Source: Kineosporia aurantiaca JCM 3230 (GTDB taxonomy: Bacteria > Actinomycetota > Actinomycetes > Actinomycetales > Kineosporiaceae). From it: a stretch of 64,000 nucleotides of DNA. Positions 61,647 to 64,000 of the stretch are shown here, one piece after another. Both the position numbers and the translations under genes were made by a program. A model generated the notes under the pieces. That model searched no databases. It saw only the letters and a program-made list of their open reading frames with translations, and was not told where the DNA came from. Each line of letters begins with the position of its first letter. The first letter of the stretch is position 1. The stretch lies in NCBI GenBank assembly GCA_000719025.1, contig JODP01000013.1, positions 434,001 to 498,000 on the forward strand, in the 5' to 3' direction.

Positions 61647-62946
61647 TGCGCGGCGGCTGCGAGTCGGTAGGCGTCGAGATAGTTGCGGGCGTTGTATTGC
61701 TCCTGGGCCTGCTTTTTGAGGTCTCCGTCGGGCGCTGCGGCCAGGGCCTTGTCGGCCTCCTTCCGGTAGCGGACCAGGGTTGTGTAGACCTTGCCGGCGA
61801 TGCTCAGCTCATCCGGCGTGTGACCTTTGCCGATCACGCCCTGCTCAGCCAGCACCGCGAGGTTGGCCTGGGCGACGCTGTCGTAGAAGAACGGGTCACT
61901 GCTGTCGAGGTAGAAGTCCTTGGCCTCGTCGAAGTTCCGGAGCGAGTAGATCGCGTCGAACGTGCCGGCCAGTTCGGCGGCCGTGATCTCGGTGCCGGTG
62001 TAGTCGTTCAGGTAGTCGACGAACCGTGCGGCGGTGGCTTCCGCGTCGCTCTGCAGGTCGTCGATCAACCGATAGAGGACGCTGGTGAACCGCAGGAGGG
62101 TCTCGAAGTTGGCCTCGGCATACTCGGTGGTGGTGACCAGGCCGGAGTAGGTGAAGCGGAGAGGGGCAGTGGTCGCCTCGGGCAGGTTGTCGATCACCTG
62201 GCGCAGGTCGACCAGCGGCTCCCAGCCCTTCTGCTGGAGCTGCACCACGTAGCCGGCGGAAGAGGGTGAGAGGAAATCCGCCTTGCCGCGAACCCGGCCC
62301 GGACCAGGTCGGGATTGGCCAGCAACTCGATGTCGACGTCCTGCTCCAGGTCCAGCCCGGCTGCCTGGGCGACGGCGTTGCGGAAGAGCGGGCTGCCGCC
62401 CTCCACACAGATCAGCTTCTTGCCCTTGAGCTGCGCCATCACTGTGGTCAGGGCCTCGGTGAAGGACTTGCCCGCGGCCATCTCCTGCTCAACGGTGCGG
62501 TACTTACCGGTCGGCGCGACGATCCGGTAAACGTAGGAGACGTCACTGACCGCGAAGCCGACCACGTTCTTGACCGTGTCGATCTGCTTGGCCATCGTCG
62601 GGATGTAGCCACCGCCGAGCTCCACCTGACCGTTCACCAGCGGCGTGAGGTCGGACAGCAGGTCCTGCTGGGCACCGTGCGGCGCCGGGGAAATGGTGAT
62701 GCCGACTGCCTTGTAGTAGCCCGGGTCAACCCCGGCCACGCCGAGCAACTCGTCCCCCCAGGGAGGGAAGGCGGCCTTGACGGTTACGGTGGGGATCGAG
62801 GCGCCGGGCTTGGCCAGGTCGGGCGAAGGGGTGAAGGACGCCCCCGCGCCACCACCGGACGAGGGCGCCTCAGCACAGCCACCCAGCACTGCGGCGGCAC
62901 CGGCAGTGATGGCCGCCAGGACTGAGCGGCGGCTCAGGTTGTTCAC
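61643..62946 (-). pseudogene. ABC substrate-binding lipoprotein, frameshifted
   Basis: Two overlapping frames encode one binding protein of about 433 residues. Frame 1 starts at GTG 62946 (GAGGAG upstream) with SRRSVLAA and lipobox LGGC. It matches an NMT1/TauA-like domain up to LANPDLVRAG, then runs into unrelated sequence and stops at 62194. Frame 2 takes over with VRGKADFLSPSSAGYVVQLQ and continues to the real end at 61643. The switch lies at about 62291-62300 in a C/G-run. It is either a true frameshift that inactivates uptake or a one-base sequencing error. Confidence 0.8.
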
Positions 62947-63000
62947 GCGGGGTCTTCTCCTCGAGCTTCGTCGGGCGCAAGTGAGGTGTTTCACACCGAT

Positions 63001-63030
63001 TGTCAGGAACTGGGCCTTTACCTGCTGACA
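63001..63030. promoter_or_regulatory. Inverted repeat TGTCAG-n18-CTGACA
   Basis: This lies in the divergent spacer (62947-63114) between the binding-protein gene and the M15 gene. The 6-bp arms with an 18-bp spacer could be a two-half-site operator. No regulator is encoded nearby. Confidence 0.35.
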
Positions 63031-63114
63031 CAGAGTGATGCGGAAACCTCACAGTCCCTTCACAACTAACAATCGGGCTGCGTCCGTTGCGGGTACAACC
63101 ATCGGTCTCGAATT

Positions 63115-64000
63115 ATGGGGCCCGTGACCCCCGACGACACGACCGCGACCACCGGCGAAACGCTCCAGCTGATCCACACCGAGGTTCCGGCCAGCCCAGC
63201 CGCCCTGTCCGAGCTGGCGGGCCAGACCATCGCGAAGGAGAGCCCGGACGCCAACGACCGCAACCCGTTCTCCCCCCGCAGCGACGTCTCCGGAGACCCG
63301 CTGGGCCTGGAGATGGGCCTGCCGGACGACAGCCCGGTGGACAAGGGCCGGAACAAGACGGGGGACGAGGACTACCTGCCCCTGTCCACCGTGCGGGAGG
63401 CGACGGCGCTGCGGAACCTGGCGGTGGCGGTCCCAGTGCCGAACGCCGCGGCGCTGACCGCGACCGAGGTGACCAAGCGACTGCGGGCGATAGGTTTCCG
63501 GATCCGCAGCACCGGGGAGCAGGAGCAGGCGATCCGGGCGTTCAAGACCGGCTGGTACAAGCTGGGTATGTCGCTGATGGACGGGACGGTGGCGAACAGC
63601 ATCCTCGGACCGCGGGCCAGCCGGGCGATCGACCTGGCCTACGAACGGGACAAGGACGGGCTGACCACCATGTCGCCGCACTTCTCGTTCACCGACACCC
63701 AGTGCAAGTGCGGGGGCAACTTCACCGACTGCCGGCGGATCTGGCCGACGCGGAAGTCGGTGATCGCGGCCGAGGCGGTGCGGGCTTCGTTCTACCCGGA
63801 CGGGCTGATCCCGGTTGCGTGGTGCCGGTGCACCGGGCACAACCGGACCGTGGGTGGGGCGGCGTCCTCGCGGCATCTGAAGGGTGATGCGATCGATCTT
63901 CCGCACACCGCTTCGCTGAGCCGGATGAAGGCGCTGGAGATCTTCTCGGGGATCGGGGTGAACCGCGAGGACGGCAAGGTTCAGCATGTCGATCTGCGGG
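63115..64000 (+). CDS. M15-family peptidase-like protein, cut by window end
   Basis: The open frame runs 295 codons to the edge without a stop. Residues about 120 onward form a D-Ala-D-Ala carboxypeptidase/Hedgehog-like fold. Zinc-site motifs are SSRHLKGDAIDL (SxHxxGxAxD) and QHVDLR at the very end. Cys residues (CKCGGNF, DCRR, WCRC) may form a second metal site or disulfides. The N-terminal 100 residues are acidic and disordered, with no signal peptide. ATG 63115 and GTG 63124 are both possible; the AATTAT at 63111-63116 could be a -10 for a leaderless GTG start. Confidence 0.75.
   Translation, partial: MGPVTPDDTTATTGETLQLIHTEVPASPAALSELAGQTIAKESPDANDRNPFSPRSDVSGDPLGLEMGLPDDSPVDKGRNKTGDEDYLPLSTVREATALRNLAVAVPVPNAAALTATEVTKRLRAIGFRIRSTGEQEQAIRAFKTGWYKLGMSLMDGTVANSILGPRASRAIDLAYERDKDGLTTMSPHFSFTDTQCKCGGNFTDCRRIWPTRKSVIAAEAVRASFYPDGLIPVAWCRCTGHNRTVGGAASSRHLKGDAIDLPHTASLSRMKALEIFSGIGVNREDGKVQHVDLR

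Overview
The window is very GC-rich, gene-dense DNA from an actinomycete. The evidence is third-position GC bias, frequent GTG starts, leaderless genes, deazaflavin (F420)-type Ddn-like enzymes, a DUF222/13E12 HNH gene, a DUF574 methyltransferase and an OvmZ-like zinc-finger/HTH gene pair. The genus cannot be fixed from sequence alone. No rRNA, tRNA, CRISPR array, integrase or transposase was seen.

Region 1 (1-17.3 kb) is ordinary accessory metabolism and regulation. It holds a TetR/SDR divergon with three near-identical operators, a VOC protein, a second TetR, a lipoprotein sugar dehydrogenase, a LysR/RidA divergon, a Gfo/Idh/MocA-ThuA pair, an odd two-helix protein with a Leu-Pro-rich loop, hydrolases, an ABC ATPase and an MFS exporter. 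A yybP-ykoY (Mn2+) riboswitch precedes a cation/proton antiporter. An AraC regulator and a flavin monooxygenase flank a likely iron box.

Region 2 (about 17.9-43.8 kb) is a type II polyketide gene cluster and the main item of interest. A TcmI-type cyclase, KS-alpha, KS-beta (chain length factor), ACP and C-9 ketoreductase form the core. Tailoring genes follow: two paralogous flavin-dependent halogenases, two Ddn-like reductases, an ABM monooxygenase, a Tat-type BBE-like flavin oxidase, a hemerythrin-like protein, a didomain aromatase/cyclase, two FAD hydroxylases (one fused in frame to a SnoaL-like domain across an intact internal ribosome binding site) and a flavin reductase. Two transporters (DHA2 MFS and a CPA-type antiporter) and a dedicated acetyl-CoA carboxylase (fused AccDA, AccB, AccC) complete it. 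The only regulator inside the tailoring block is an ECF41-type sigma factor. Glycosyltransferases, methyltransferases and amidotransferases are absent, so the inferred product is a chlorinated, heavily oxidised, unglycosylated aromatic polyketide.

Region 3 (43.9-64.0 kb) returns to core metabolism. It holds pntAB transhydrogenase, a 1183-residue DUF222-HNH protein packed with four kinds of in-frame tandem repeat, two methyltransferases, two small proteins, cydABDC (cytochrome bd oxidase and its assembly ABC exporter) and a nitrate/sulfonate/taurine-type ABC import operon whose binding-protein gene is frameshifted. An M15-type peptidase gene runs off the right edge.
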